Assembly: GCA_016296985.1 (NCBI GenBank)
Contig: JAEDHM010000068.1
Span: 1-7,896, forward strand
DNA length: 7,896 bases
Source of the DNA: Clostridia bacterium
GTDB lineage: Bacteria > Bacillota > Clostridia > Christensenellales > CAG-1252
Direction of reading: 5' to 3'
The notes under the pieces were generated by a model. The model was not told where the DNA came from and did no database searches. It was given only the letters and a program-made list of their open reading frames with translations. Below are positions 1-5,954 of this stretch, piece after piece. The first letter of the stretch is position 1. The number at the start of each line of letters is the position of its first letter. The position numbers were made by a program, and so were the translations under genes.

Positions 1-5
1 TATTA

Positions 6-10
6 CTCCT
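6..10 (-). promoter_or_regulatory. Possible Shine-Dalgarno of a further downstream gene
   Basis: Read on the minus strand, the last bases of the window carry AGGAG followed by TAATA, about 24 bases past the stop of the small kinase. This is good SD spacing for a start codon just outside the left edge. No terminator is visible between the kinase stop and this site, so the operon may continue. The start codon itself cannot be seen. Confidence 0.4.
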
Positions 11-33
11 AAAACTACAAGACAACAAATGAA

Positions 34-567
34 TTAGGTCAACTTATCCTCTTCAGTCAAGGGTGGACAACCAATCCCCTGCAACCACTTTTCTAGGGAC
101 TTACGATTTTTGAAAATGAGTTTTTGCCCTTTTGTTTTGTTAAGGTTTTGAATATGCTTTTTTCTTCTTGCCTTTGTTCTTCCGTCAAAAAGAATCCATT
201 TTTTGAAAGTGTAGTCGAATTTTTCCTTGCAAGGACAGCTTTCTCTTGGAGAATCCTTGTGAATTTTATACCTTCTTTTACACATGCGATAGCAGAAAAA
301 AGGATTGTAAGCAAGATAGATGGTTATATCGCTCATTTCAAAACGACGAGGAGCAACGGATGAGTAGTTTCCGTCTATTACCCAATTTTCGTTTTCACTT
401 AAAAACTGTTCTACGATTTGGTTTTGCACCTTTTTATCTCGCTCTTGCCAATCGCCGTAAAACTGCACTACGTCAAGATGGAGATGGGGAATCCCGTAAA
501 ACTTTCCAAGCCTTTTTGCAAGGGTGGATTTTCCCGAACCACTGAAACCAATAATTTGAATTTTCAT
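34..567 (-). CDS. Small P-loop NTPase/kinase, FlaR-like ("DNA topology modulation protein") family
   Basis: A 177-aa cytosolic protein with a clean N-terminal Walker A, GFSGSGKS at residues 7-14. It is followed by the LHLD motif (29-32), where adenylate-kinase-like proteins contact substrate, and by NWVIDGNYS (61-69). A DITIYL strand (80-85) leads into an Arg/Lys-rich LID-like stretch (R94, R98, R99, R109). This order and length match the adenylate-kinase-related family annotated as FlaR or topology modulation protein; that name is historical, and the substrate of most members is unknown. A short Cys cluster (C111, C113) lies in the LID-like region. Translation is coupled to the large NTPase gene upstream: seven bases separate that gene's stop from this start, and the SD overlaps the stop. 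It is probably co-transcribed with that gene. The family call is fairly firm; the reaction is not known. Confidence 0.88.
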   Translation of the reverse strand: MKIQIIGFSGSGKSTLAKRLGKFYGIPHLHLDVVQFYGDWQERDKKVQNQIVEQFLSENENWVIDGNYSSVAPRRFEMSDITIYLAYNPFFCYRMCKRRYKIHKDSPRESCPCKEKFDYTFKKWILFDGRTKARRKKHIQNLNKTKGQKLIFKNRKSLEKWLQGIGCPPLTEEDKLT

Positions 568-572
568 AAAAA

Positions 573-577
573 CCTCA
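573..577 (-). promoter_or_regulatory. SD site overlapping the upstream stop codon (translational coupling)
   Basis: On the minus strand TGAGG is followed by five T residues and then the ATG of the small kinase. The TGA inside this SD is the stop codon of the 942-aa protein. A ribosome finishing the large protein therefore stops on the SD of the kinase, the usual signature of translational coupling and fixed stoichiometry. Confidence 0.75.
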
Positions 578-3403
578 TTTCAATTTTTTAATCTCGGTAT
601 AAGAACTTAGAATCACGAAATAGTCGATTGCAAAATCCCTCAGTAATTGCGAAAGGTTATTTTTTTCTTTGGTATATCTTGCATACAAGGAGATAGCAAA
701 AGCCTCAAACCAAGGATTTGCCAACTGTCGGGCAAGGTCGCAACAAGTTTTGAAAAGTTCCTCTTGATCATCAAGAGAGAACGTGTAGGCGATTCGGCAG
801 GCAACAAAACTGTAAACGTACCTGTCAACCAAATTTTCACTATCCATTTCAAACGCGGTGGCAAAAAATTGATTAAGATATTCTCCTTCCTCGTCATCAA
901 GCCCTTCAGTTTTTGCCTTTCTTTCAAGTTGGTCGTAAGCATCGAAAAAGTTTTTACATTCTTCACTTGCAAAGTCTTCGATAAGTTGGTAAAAAGGTGA
1001 TGAAAAATATATTACGTCAGTGTGTTTTGACAAGGCTTGCATATCCACCAATTTGAGAGAAAAATAGCTTATTACCGAAAAATAGCAATTTAAAACCGCC
1101 CCTTTGTAGTCCTCGAAAAAGTGGTAATCAAGTTTTGATAAAATATAGTTGATTTGCCAAGACAGTTGCCTTTGTTTTCCTTCCTCGCTCTCCCCGTTGG
1201 CAACCTTGTCGAGATAGGTTATTAAAGCCTTTTGCAAAAGGTACTTATTTCGAATATATGCGAATAGTACGAGGTTTTTGTCAGTAACAACGGTCAACAA
1301 TCCACTGAGATTATTTCTTGCGATAAAGTACCGTGTTGCCTCGGATAAAATATCTTCAAGTTTATTGTTTTCTTCAGTACGTGATAGAAAATCTTCAACC
1401 TTTTCAAGCCTTTTTGAAACCTCGAAAACCTTGGAGGAAAAAAAGTCTGACAATAAATCGGAAATATCGTAATCAATCACTCTTTCCAACTGACTTTGAG
1501 TTAAAAAAACTTTTTCGAAATTTTCTCGACTTATTATCCTTCCTTGAAGGTTGAGAAAGGAAAGAGGTGTTTTTGCAAAGTTTGCTTGCAAAACTTTCTT
1601 CTTATAAGGCAGGGCTTTGCTTGCAAAATAGTTGGCGTTTGACGTGATAAATTGAGAAATTATACTGTCCTTGTTTTTGATCACTCCTTCATCGCTTTGG
1701 AAGAAAAAGCGCAAAACTCGCATAACGTAGGCCTTTTTTATAGCAGATATATTTTTCTTATACTTTGGATTGCCTAAAAATCCCAATAGCGAAAGAGTAT
1801 CACTTTCGTCGGGGAAAGAAAGGAAAAGTTGATCCTCTTCAAGTCCATTTTCCAAGTTTTTCAAACGTAAAATTAAAACGGACAAATAATAGAGAGTTTC
1901 CTCGTCATAGTCGGCTGTAAGACGCTTGAAGGCGTTCTTTAATATAAAATTACAGTCGTTGACTGCATCGCCTTTTTCTTCTTTTCCACAAACCAAGAAA
2001 TTGAAATCCTTCTTGTGGCTTTCAAAGTTGCTGAATTGAATAAGAAAGTCGGCAACAAGTTTTTGGTTGTATATGCTGAAAAAACTTATTTCAGAAAAAT
2101 CTTCATTCGACCCTTTTCCGTGTAAGGCAAGATAAATGGGGAAAAAGTCTTGTTGAAGATTTTTTGCCAAGGTTTCTATATCCAACCCGGTGGCTTTCCC
2201 CATAAACGCGTCCTTAATATAGTTTCTTGCCTCTCTTTCAACGTCAATTGTAACAAAACCTAAAGTTGAAAGAAGACTTGTTTGCTTTTGGTTGTTTGTC
2301 GAGCAAATGATATGCAACTTTTCAGGAAGATTGGTTGGGATAAAGGAAAGACTGTGAAGTATAGGATTATAAAATACCCTATCAACGTCGTTTATCACAA
2401 TATAAAGTTCTTTCCTAAGTTTCAGGTTTGAAAGAAGGTCGCGAAGGGAGGCAAAATCATTGACGTCTTCTTCCTCAACTGTGTCGAAAATTTCCCCGTA
2501 TTCCTCAAAGGTGGAACGTTGATATATCCTATTCTCTTTTAATCCGTCAATAATCAAATCCAAGAGTTTGTAGGGATGAGCGCACAAGGAAGAATCCGCT
2601 TTAAGGTTTATTACAATCTTGCCGCCTTCTTGCTTTTCAATCCAATTGTTTAGGGTAACGGTTTTTCCGCAAGGGCGAAAAGAATGAACGAGGATTGGGG
2701 TATAGGGATTATTTACCACCGCATCAAAATATACCTGTTCAAAAACTTCGTTGTTGATATAAGTTTCTCTTTCCTTTGAAAGGAAATATTTTTGCTTTAT
2801 TTGAGAAATATTTTCATTTTCTTGGTTATATAAGGTGTCGATAAAATGGGAAAGTTTGGCATATACGTCTTCGCCCAATTTCTCGATTGAAGAATAGGTC
2901 TTTGTATATTTTCCACTTGCCAAAATCCTTTCCTTTAAAGCGGAAATTTCTTCAAGTTTGTGGTCGCATTCATCTTCCCTTGACAAACTGTCTTCCTTAA
3001 AATAAAAAAGGACGTGCTCGCTTGACGAGTTTAATGCGCCATAGCACATTTCAACCTCAGTAACCGACTTCCCCTGATAATCTTTCAACCAAGGAAAGGA
3101 TTGCAAGGTGTTTGCATTGTATTCAGTGGGAATCCATCCATAGCGGTTTCCGACAAGCCCAATGAAAAAGGGACGACAGTTGTCGATTTCGCGCATGCAA
3201 ATATCAACTACCCTATCCTCTTCTTGCTCTTTTTCACTTATACCCCAACGCAAATCTACGGCGTAAAAGGAAACGCCCAGATTTTCGCATTTTGTTTTAA
3301 GTTTGGGAAAAATTTCTTGGTTCAAAAACTCCCTTTCTTTTTGCATATCCAAAAAGGTGGAAGAAAGAAATATCCTTATGCTTGGTCTTGTATTTTCACC
3401 CAT
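575..3403 (-). CDS. DUF4062 + STAND-type NTPase with long helical C-terminus; candidate defence/signalling ATPase
   Basis: A 942-aa soluble protein. Residues 9-135 form a DUF4062 domain: IRIFLSSTFLDM near the N-terminus, VDLRWGISE (49-57), REIDNCRPFFIGLVGNRYGW (71-90), SVTEVEM (113-119), then an HVLFYFKE strand. This fold is TIR-like and heads eukaryotic NPHP3 and TEP1-type proteins as well as bacterial STAND ATPases. Residues ~235-375 resemble a NACHT/STAND NTPase: a P-loop at SFRPCGKT (241-248), Walker B at LYIVINDVDRV (333-343, D339 and D341), and a sensor-1-like IICSTN (365-370). The P-loop lacks its first Gly (S241). Residues ~380-942 are alpha-helical with no named domain, possibly TPR/HEAT-like ligand-sensing repeats. 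The start follows GAGG with a good gap. It has its own consensus promoter and is coupled to the small kinase downstream. An antiviral role is inferred from architecture only. Confidence 0.9.
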   Translation of the reverse strand: MGENTRPSIRIFLSSTFLDMQKEREFLNQEIFPKLKTKCENLGVSFYAVDLRWGISEKEQEEDRVVDICMREIDNCRPFFIGLVGNRYGWIPTEYNANTLQSFPWLKDYQGKSVTEVEMCYGALNSSSEHVLFYFKEDSLSREDECDHKLEEISALKERILASGKYTKTYSSIEKLGEDVYAKLSHFIDTLYNQENENISQIKQKYFLSKERETYINNEVFEQVYFDAVVNNPYTPILVHSFRPCGKTVTLNNWIEKQEGGKIVINLKADSSLCAHPYKLLDLIIDGLKENRIYQRSTFEEYGEIFDTVEEEDVNDFASLRDLLSNLKLRKELYIVINDVDRVFYNPILHSLSFIPTNLPEKLHIICSTNNQKQTSLLSTLGFVTIDVEREARNYIKDAFMGKATGLDIETLAKNLQQDFFPIYLALHGKGSNEDFSEISFFSIYNQKLVADFLIQFSNFESHKKDFNFLVCGKEEKGDAVNDCNFILKNAFKRLTADYDEETLYYLSVLILRLKNLENGLEEDQLFLSFPDESDTLSLLGFLGNPKYKKNISAIKKAYVMRVLRFFFQSDEGVIKNKDSIISQFITSNANYFASKALPYKKKVLQANFAKTPLSFLNLQGRIISRENFEKVFLTQSQLERVIDYDISDLLSDFFSSKVFEVSKRLEKVEDFLSRTEENNKLEDILSEATRYFIARNNLSGLLTVVTDKNLVLFAYIRNKYLLQKALITYLDKVANGESEEGKQRQLSWQINYILSKLDYHFFEDYKGAVLNCYFSVISYFSLKLVDMQALSKHTDVIYFSSPFYQLIEDFASEECKNFFDAYDQLERKAKTEGLDDEEGEYLNQFFATAFEMDSENLVDRYVYSFVACRIAYTFSLDDQEELFKTCCDLARQLANPWFEAFAISLYARYTKEKNNLSQLLRDFAIDYFVILSSYTEIKKLK

Positions 3404-3475
3404 ATCAACCTCGATTTTGCAGAAAAAATATTGACTTTAAAAGATTTCATTTTCCTTTTGCATTGGCACCTTTAT

Positions 3476-3505
3476 ATTATAAAAAGAAAAAAGCCCCCTT
3501 GTCAA
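3476..3505 (-). promoter_or_regulatory. Perfect consensus sigma-70/A promoter for the DUF4062-NTPase operon
   Basis: On the minus strand TTGACA (3500-3505) is separated by 18 bases from TATAAT (3476-3481); both hexamers match consensus at all six positions. The start point would be near 3469, giving a leader of about 66 bases before the ATG at 3403. The -35 hexamer lies mostly within the loop of the preceding gene's terminator, and the spacer contains the 3' arm of that stem and most of its T-tract. Expression is predicted to be strong and constitutive unless a repressor or the overlapping hairpin interferes; no operator was recognised. Confidence 0.8.
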
Positions 3506-3511
3506 CGGGGG
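3481..3511 (-). terminator. Rho-independent terminator of the lipoprotein-pyrophosphatase unit
   Basis: On the minus strand, five C (3507-3511) pair with five G (3494-3498) around an 8-base loop, followed by C, six T, C and five T. It begins about 20 bases after the pyrophosphatase stop. The stem is short but all G:C. It overlaps the promoter of the next operon. Confidence 0.8.
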
Positions 3512-3531
3512 AAAGAAGAAAGCGACTTTTT

Positions 3532-3855
3532 TCAAATTTCGATTGATACCGTAAAGTATCTTTCTTGAAAATGCACCTTTTCTAAAATTTCTTTTGCGGA
3601 AAAAGTCATACCAGCGGGGGCGACCACCCACTTTGTTTCGCAATCTTCTTTGCGGTGAATTATGGCAATAACCTTTCCCTTAAACTTTTCAATCGGCTTG
3701 TCAACGCCCAAGACGTAGGCATCTTGCTCTTCACCGTCTCCGCCTAAAACATTTGGAACAAAACCATAGTTTACCCCGTAAACAATATCTTTATGATTTG
3801 GATGGACGGAGCCTTTGGGTCTATCAATAATCACTTCAACAAATTTTCCAATCAT
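3532..3855 (-). CDS. ppa: Short family I inorganic pyrophosphatase
   Basis: A 107-aa cytosolic enzyme predicted to hydrolyse pyrophosphate to two phosphates with Mg2+. Recognisable parts are DRPKGS (11-16), the Y26/NYGF (29-32) segment and DGEEQDAYVLGVD (40-52). The last corresponds to the DxDPxD metal-binding signature, with Glu at the second acidic position (D40, E42, D45). KVIAIIHRKED and a Lys at 75 follow, then FQERYF near the end. It is much shorter than the ~175-aa E. coli enzyme, as is usual for the compact Firmicutes form. The chosen start (3853-3855) follows TGAGG with correct spacing. An ATG nine codons further upstream has no SD and overlaps the preceding gene. The gap to the lipoprotein stop is 16 bases, so the two are co-transcribed. 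Activity of this short form is inferred from family. Confidence 0.87.
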   Translation of the reverse strand: MIGKFVEVIIDRPKGSVHPNHKDIVYGVNYGFVPNVLGGDGEEQDAYVLGVDKPIEKFKGKVIAIIHRKEDCETKWVVAPAGMTFSAKEILEKVHFQERYFTVSIEI

Positions 3856-3871
3856 AGTTACCTCAAAAACT

Positions 3872-5263
3872 TTATTCCTCATTCATTACGTATTGACATA
3901 GGTCGCAGTTTCCGTCCCCGTCCTCGTCATAGTGAGGAGCGGAGTTTGGCGGTGTTTCGCAACCGCAAGTATAGACGTGGCAATGGGAAAATTGATCGAA
4001 AGTCAATTTGTAGGTATGCTCGTGTCCTTCCATTACGTAACCGCATATATCACATAAAAAGTTTTCGTCATAATCGCTGTGTAATTCGGCAATATCTTGG
4101 GATTCGCAACCGCAAGTATATTGATAGAAATGGCTTGTTTCGGATTTTTGCCACTCGCCAAAGTGCTCGGTGTGATTTTCTTTTTTCTCATAGAAAATAT
4201 AAAAATCACTTAGGATAAATTTGGCGGTTTGAGTGTGGTCGACCCCATCTATTTTATCTATCATCCAACCCTTTTCAAATTCAAGGGTGTCAACAAGTTT
4301 TTCATTTGAACTGCTGTGCATAATAATCTTTTCACCCTCTCGCAAAACGTAATATTCGGCGGTATAGGTAATTTGAGAATACAGTACCTCTCCTTCAATT
4401 TCCTTTGCCTTGACCTTTCCTTTTAAGGACATACAACTTTCTTGCTCGGTGCTTTGGGTTACGGTTTGGGTAATATCAAAATATTGACTTTTGTCAAGTC
4501 CATAATAGTTGTATATTACCCCATAGCGGTTTGACGTGGAATATACAAGTTGTCCTTCCTTGTCGTCAAAGGAGAGCCTATTAAAGAAAACGTCGAAGAC
4601 GACCTCGCCTTCCTCCTTGTAAAACTCAAGATAAATCCGACCGCCCGAACTTGCCTCGGTTTCAAGAGCAAGGCGATTGCCCGAATAGATATAGCCACGA
4701 GGGTGGGCTTTTTTAAACTTGTTTAAAAACAAGATCATGGCTTGCCAATGGGAAGGGACTTCGAAAACCTTATCATTGATTTCGGTAGGAGAAACTTCGA
4801 AGGGATAATCAGACGCCCCAATGGTGTCGGCTATTTTTTCATTTTTGTTGATGTTGGTATTAAAATAAACAAACCTAAGTTTTCCGTCGGCGCACTCGCC
4901 CAACGCTACGTTGCAAAGGAAGTTTGAATACATCCCCTGTACGTCGTGTCCACCTTCCTTGCCGGCAAAAGAGGTAAGAGCCTTTTCAATATTGTCGCCG
5001 TTGACAAAGTCAAGGCTATACTGATTTTGATAACTTTTCACTTGAAAAACGCCATCTTTGTCATACCAAGCCTCGCCACGTATATTAGAATAATCGGTAT
5101 AAATCCACTTCGTAACCGAGTATTTTTCTTTTGCCACCTCAAGGATTTCGGAAAGTTGATATTCAACCATATCGGGATAGCGAGTTATATCCTCAAACCA
5201 CGGGCAAGCAGTCAAGGTGAAAATCGCAAAAAGGATAACTAAAACAAACAAAACCTTTTTCAT
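3872..5263 (-). CDS. Exported lipoprotein with two C-terminal CxC-x8-H-x8-CxxC repeats
   Basis: A 463-aa protein with a Lys-start signal peptide, a hydrophobic stretch (4-16) and lipobox LTAC, so Cys20 should be lipidated and the protein anchored outside the membrane. Residues ~25-360 are a beta-rich region rich in Tyr and Phe with no family I recognise. The C-terminus holds two tandem repeats of about 40-50 residues: C384, C386, H395, C404, C407 and C433, C435, H444, C453, C456. The spacing is identical in both. Each has an acidic DxD-type stretch before the last CxxC and ends in Y-V-M. This looks like a small metal site (zinc, or calcium through the acidic loop), which is inference. The start has a GGAGG SD. 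It heads a unit with the pyrophosphatase and has a strong promoter upstream. A role in envelope or substrate binding is possible but unproven. Confidence 0.9.
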   Translation of the reverse strand: MKKVLFVLVILFAIFTLTACPWFEDITRYPDMVEYQLSEILEVAKEKYSVTKWIYTDYSNIRGEAWYDKDGVFQVKSYQNQYSLDFVNGDNIEKALTSFAGKEGGHDVQGMYSNFLCNVALGECADGKLRFVYFNTNINKNEKIADTIGASDYPFEVSPTEINDKVFEVPSHWQAMILFLNKFKKAHPRGYIYSGNRLALETEASSGGRIYLEFYKEEGEVVFDVFFNRLSFDDKEGQLVYSTSNRYGVIYNYYGLDKSQYFDITQTVTQSTEQESCMSLKGKVKAKEIEGEVLYSQITYTAEYYVLREGEKIIMHSSSNEKLVDTLEFEKGWMIDKIDGVDHTQTAKFILSDFYIFYEKKENHTEHFGEWQKSETSHFYQYTCGCESQDIAELHSDYDENFLCDICGYVMEGHEHTYKLTFDQFSHCHVYTCGCETPPNSAPHYDEDGDGNCDLCQYVMNEE

Positions 5264-5361
5264 TTTCGCCCTCCTTTATACTTGAATTTGCCCGACGTTT
5301 TAGGACAGTCTACTTAATCAACAAATTAAAACGCCCCTTTGTCCCAAGTTTTAGTATATTT

Positions 5362-5390
5362 ATTATAACATAGATAAAAGTTTATTTCAA
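5362..5390 (-). promoter_or_regulatory. Promoter of the lipoprotein-pyrophosphatase unit (extended -10)
   Basis: TTGAAA (5385-5390) and TATAAT (5362-5367) on the minus strand are spaced 17 bases apart, and a TG one base before the -10 makes an extended -10. Transcription should start near 5355, leaving a leader of about 90 bases. That leader could fold: GGACA/TGTCC (5340-5344 with 5303-5307) encloses a TTAAT/ATTAA stem (5325-5329 with 5314-5318). I recognise no known riboswitch there. Confidence 0.75.
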
Positions 5391-5466
5391 TATTGATGGA
5401 CGAATGTGGAATATGTGAAAAAATATATTGAAAATTTTAAAATTAGGAAACTGTATTGTGTAGTGA

Positions 5467-5519
5467 TACTGCTCCGCCTTAGGGGATTTCTCCACGCGCT
5501 ATGCTTGGTCGAAATGACG
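5467..5519. repeat. 53-bp direct repeat, copy 1
   Basis: Identical at all 53 positions to the second copy 114 bases downstream on the plus strand. It contains GGGGATTTCTCCACGCGC and ends GGTCGAAATGACG; on the minus strand it begins CGTCATTTCGACC. From memory, elements of the form GTCATTTCGACC...GGAGAAATCCC are scattered through intergenic DNA of many bacterial genomes; I know no agreed name or function. It is not coding. Confidence 0.9.
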
Positions 5520-5580
5520 ACCAAAAAATGACCTTTCCAGGAGATTCTTCGGGTTTTTTTAAACCCTCTGAATGACAAGG
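5520..5580. repeat. Related GTCATTC...GAAGAATCTC-type element between the two 53-bp copies
   Basis: Read on the minus strand this begins TTGTCATTCAGAGGG, has a six-bp stem (GGGTTT/AAACCC, plus-strand 5551-5556 and 5561-5566), then CCCGAAGAATCTCC. A shorter GGTCATTTTTTGGTC segment follows that runs into copy 1. Its ends resemble those of the 53-bp repeat (GTCATT at one end, GA(A)ATC at the other), so the three look like members of one mobile or spreading family. The family link is from recall and pattern, not from a search. Confidence 0.55.
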
Positions 5581-5633
5581 TACTGCTCCGCCTTAGGGGA
5601 TTTCTCCACGCGCTATGCTTGGTCGAAATGACG
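5581..5633. repeat. 53-bp direct repeat, copy 2
   Basis: Perfect copy of the repeat at 5467-5519. It is bounded by GGTACT at both sides (5579-5584 and 5633-5638), which looks like a short target-site duplication. However, TACT is also present at the start of copy 1, so only part of the match is independent. Confidence 0.9.
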
Positions 5634-5643
5634 GTACTTTATT

Positions 5644-5742
5644 GCGTGTTGACACACGCGTCGATATAAATCCCTGCTGGGATTTTCGATATACGCTAAA
5701 GCGTTCGATATGTGCTATCGCACTCGATATGCCCTGAAGGGC
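5644..5742. repeat. Hairpin array, left half: five palindromes joined by TCGATAT
   Basis: Five short palindromes occur in series: GCGTGT/ACACGC (5644-5659), AAATCCC/GGGATTT (5668-5685), ACGCT/AGCGT (5693-5704), GTGC/GCAC (5712-5723) and GCCCT/AGGGC (5731-5742), with loops of 2-4 bases. Four linkers between them all contain the identical heptamer TCGATAT, with one extra G in the first. Stem sequences are unrelated to each other, so pairing is kept while sequence is not. No ORF of coding character covers it. Confidence 0.85.
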
Positions 5743-5789
5743 GTGATGGTGGGAAAGTGTAATACTCTTCCTTTTTACACCATAATCAC
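5743..5789. repeat. Larger imperfect inverted repeat at the centre of the hairpin array
   Basis: GTGAT then GGTG (5743-5751) can pair with CACC and ATCAC (5778-5781 and 5785-5789), leaving a 3-base bulge. Inside, GTGTAA (5757-5762) can alternatively pair with TTACAC (5775-5780). It sits where the linker type changes between the two halves of the array. Its last three bases overlap the first stem of the right half. Confidence 0.5.
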
Positions 5790-5894
5790 GGCTTGCCGTG
5801 TATATCATCAGTCGATTGTGACTGTATATCATCAACGCTTGTCGTTGTATATCATCAAAGGCGGTGCCTTTGTATATCATCACGCCGTGGCGTG
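5787..5894. repeat. Hairpin array, right half: five palindromes joined by (G)TATATCATC(A)
   Basis: Palindromes CACGGC/GCCGTG (5787-5800), AGTC/GACT (5810-5823), AACG/CGTT (5834-5846), AAAGGC/GCCTTT (5857-5871) and CACGCC/GGCGTG (5881-5894) repeat every 23-24 bases. The four linkers are near-identical (core TATATCAT), and a partial fifth, TATA, follows the last stem. On the minus strand the linker reads GATGATATAC, sharing GATAT with the plus-strand linker of the left half. The two halves may therefore be inverted relative to each other. The array ends eight bases before the terminator of the membrane-protein gene. Confidence 0.85.
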
Positions 5895-5901
5895 TATAAG
5901 G

Positions 5902-5929
5902 AAAAGGCAAGGGGTCATCCTTGCCTTTT
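5902..5929 (-). terminator. Rho-independent terminator, 11-bp perfect stem
   Basis: AAAAGGCAAGG (5902-5912) pairs perfectly with CCTTGCCTTTT (5919-5929) around a 6-base loop. On the minus strand the stem ends in TTTT and continues CCTTATA, about 25 bases past the stop of the six-pass membrane protein. The A/T-ended stem could also work on the plus strand, where the tail is weaker and no gene precedes it. Confidence 0.75.
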
Positions 5930-5954
5930 GTAATTTTATATTTATTATTTGCGA

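Noticed and set aside
3376..3450. 24-codon upstream ORF overlapping the start of the large NTPase
   Set aside because: An ATG at 3450 is preceded by AGG only about three bases away, too close for a normal SD, and the peptide shows no attenuator feature such as runs of one amino acid.
3430..3480. Plus-strand promoter starting with TTGACT near 3431
   Set aside because: The nearest TATA-like box is over 30 bases away and no plus-strand gene follows.
3101..3568. Plus-strand 155-codon open frame opposite the DUF4062 domain
   Set aside because: Antisense shadow of a conserved domain, with no SD. It continues through the terminator and promoter of the opposite strand.
3856..3882. Longer pyrophosphatase start nine codons upstream
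   Set aside because: No SD before it. It overlaps the lipoprotein stop region, while the ATG at 3853-3855 has a good TGAGG and matches where the family begins.
3793..4218. Plus-strand 141-codon open frame, Arg-rich
   Set aside because: Lies antisense to the Cys/His repeats of the lipoprotein; its composition is the mirror of that gene.
5264..5360. Riboswitch in the lipoprotein leader
   Set aside because: Two nested weak stems can be drawn, but nothing matches a riboswitch core that I recognise.
5644..5894. CRISPR array
   Set aside because: The constant units are only 7-10 bases, the intervening units are 12-18 bases and are themselves palindromes, and no cas gene is present.
5593..5910. 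Minus-strand 105-codon open frame across the hairpin array
   Set aside because: Its translation repeats MIY and DDIQ-like segments that are just the ATATCAT linkers read in changing frames. It has no SD and runs through repeats into the second 53-bp copy, so it is not a gene.
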